Assembly (NCBI GenBank): GCA_041749275.1
Contig: JBGTBQ010000331.1
Location: 1-14,094 of the forward strand
DNA: 14,094 bases
Source of the DNA: JBGTBQ01 sp041749275
GTDB lineage: Bacteria; Acidobacteriota; Blastocatellia; Pyrinomonadales; Pyrinomonadaceae
Direction of reading: 5' to 3'
Position 1 is the stretch's first letter, and each line of letters starts with the position of its first letter. The translations under genes were made by a program, and so were the position numbers. Below the pieces are notes generated by a model, which saw only the letters and a program-made list of their open reading frames with translations, did not search any database and was not told the DNA's origin. Shown here piece after piece: positions 13,836 to 14,094 of the stretch.

Positions 13836-13899
13836 GCGTATCACTGAAATCCCAACTCTCTCTCAGCGTGAGGTTGCCCCACACGTCCTTGTGATACGC
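13836..13899. repeat. 9-bp perfect inverted repeat downstream of the HARE-HTH gene
   Basis: GCGTATCAC (13836-13844) and GTGATACGC (13891-13899) are perfect reverse complements, separated by 46 bases. The first arm begins 5 bases after the stop codon. It could be a 3'-end structure, the ends of a small remnant element, or chance. Apart from this, 13831-13971 shows nothing recognisable. Confidence 0.4.
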
Positions 13900-13971
13900 C
13901 TGCGCGGATGAGGTGCGTGTGTGATAATTTCCACTCCGGAAGTTTTACACTTGACAATGGTTCAGACAGAA

Positions 13972-14094
13972 TCATGCGGCGATTGCGCCGTAAGTTCTGA
14001 GATAGTCATACTGGGGGTGATTTTTTATCAACGTCGGCTCCAAAGCTAACTTGGAAATAACCAGATCGAGCAGATGTTCATTGAAAGCTCGTTG
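13972..14094 (-). CDS. C-terminal end of an unidentified protein, truncated by the window edge
   Basis: Reading the minus strand from the right edge gives 40 uninterrupted codons ending at a TGA (13974-13972). The peptide has an ordinary protein-like composition, with an amphipathic helix-like start (FNEHLLDLVISKLALEP) and the C-terminal segment HPQYDYLRTYGAIAA. I do not recognise the family. The frame has no start inside the window, as expected for a gene entering from the right. It would be convergent with the HARE-HTH gene. Forty open codons can occur by chance, so this is tentative. Confidence 0.4.
   Translation of the reverse strand, partial: QRAFNEHLLDLVISKLALEPTLIKNHPQYDYLRTYGAIAA

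Noticed and set aside
13468..13884. 138-codon minus-strand frame opposite the HARE-HTH gene
   Set aside because: Most of it mirrors the coding strand of the HARE-HTH gene, and no family is recognised.
13951..13976. Perfect TTGACA (13951-13956) as a promoter
   Set aside because: The sequence 17 bases downstream (ATGCGG) is not a credible -10, and no plus-strand gene follows in the window.

Overview
The window is an ordinary stretch of bacterial chromosome, mostly conserved housekeeping genes, with unusual small repeats in the gaps between them. GC content looks moderately high by eye. Gene content and spacing suggest a Gram-negative-type bacterium. The heptamer-repeat gaps, the archaeal-looking ArgS and the coiled-coil/HARE-HTH protein make me lean weakly towards Acidobacteriota (Blastocatellia). 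That placement is an impression, not a measurement.

Layout. Positions 135-5663 are mainly minus strand: a SpoU/TrmH-type RNA methyltransferase overlapping an endonuclease/exonuclease/phosphatase-fold hydrolase (stop and start share one base), a DAHP synthase (aroF type) and arginyl-tRNA synthetase (argS). A small plus-strand receiver-domain protein (1984-2343) sits among them. At 5664-6005 transcription diverges. From 6006 to 13830 every recognised gene is on the plus strand: larC (nickel-pincer cofactor), folE (GTP cyclohydrolase I), metG, tatD, a YajQ-family protein, a long-chain polyprenyl diphosphate synthase and a coiled-coil/HARE-HTH protein. At the right edge the C-terminal end of an unidentified minus-strand gene enters the window.

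How the genes relate. argS, metG, the RNA methyltransferase and probably tatD belong to translation and nucleic-acid maintenance; metG-tatD is a pair also seen in Firmicutes. aroF starts the shikimate pathway, folE starts folate/pterin synthesis, and the polyprenyl synthase makes a quinone or carrier-lipid side chain. larC is alone here, without larB or larE.

Most interesting non-genic content. Four gaps (before metG, tatD, the polyprenyl synthase and the HARE-HTH gene) hold short 7-bp tandem repeats that run up to, or within about ten bases of, the start codon. Two gaps share the heptamer CCAGACT; the other two use different heptamers arranged as inverted repeats that could fold into long hairpins. 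In these gaps no convincing Shine-Dalgarno sequence separates repeat and start, whereas aroF, argS and the receiver gene have clear ones. Between tatD and yajQ lies a 142-bp MITE/REP-like element with 29-bp imperfect terminal inverted repeats and two internal REP-like hairpins, next to a likely intrinsic terminator. I found no CRISPR array, tRNA, rRNA, transposase or defence system.
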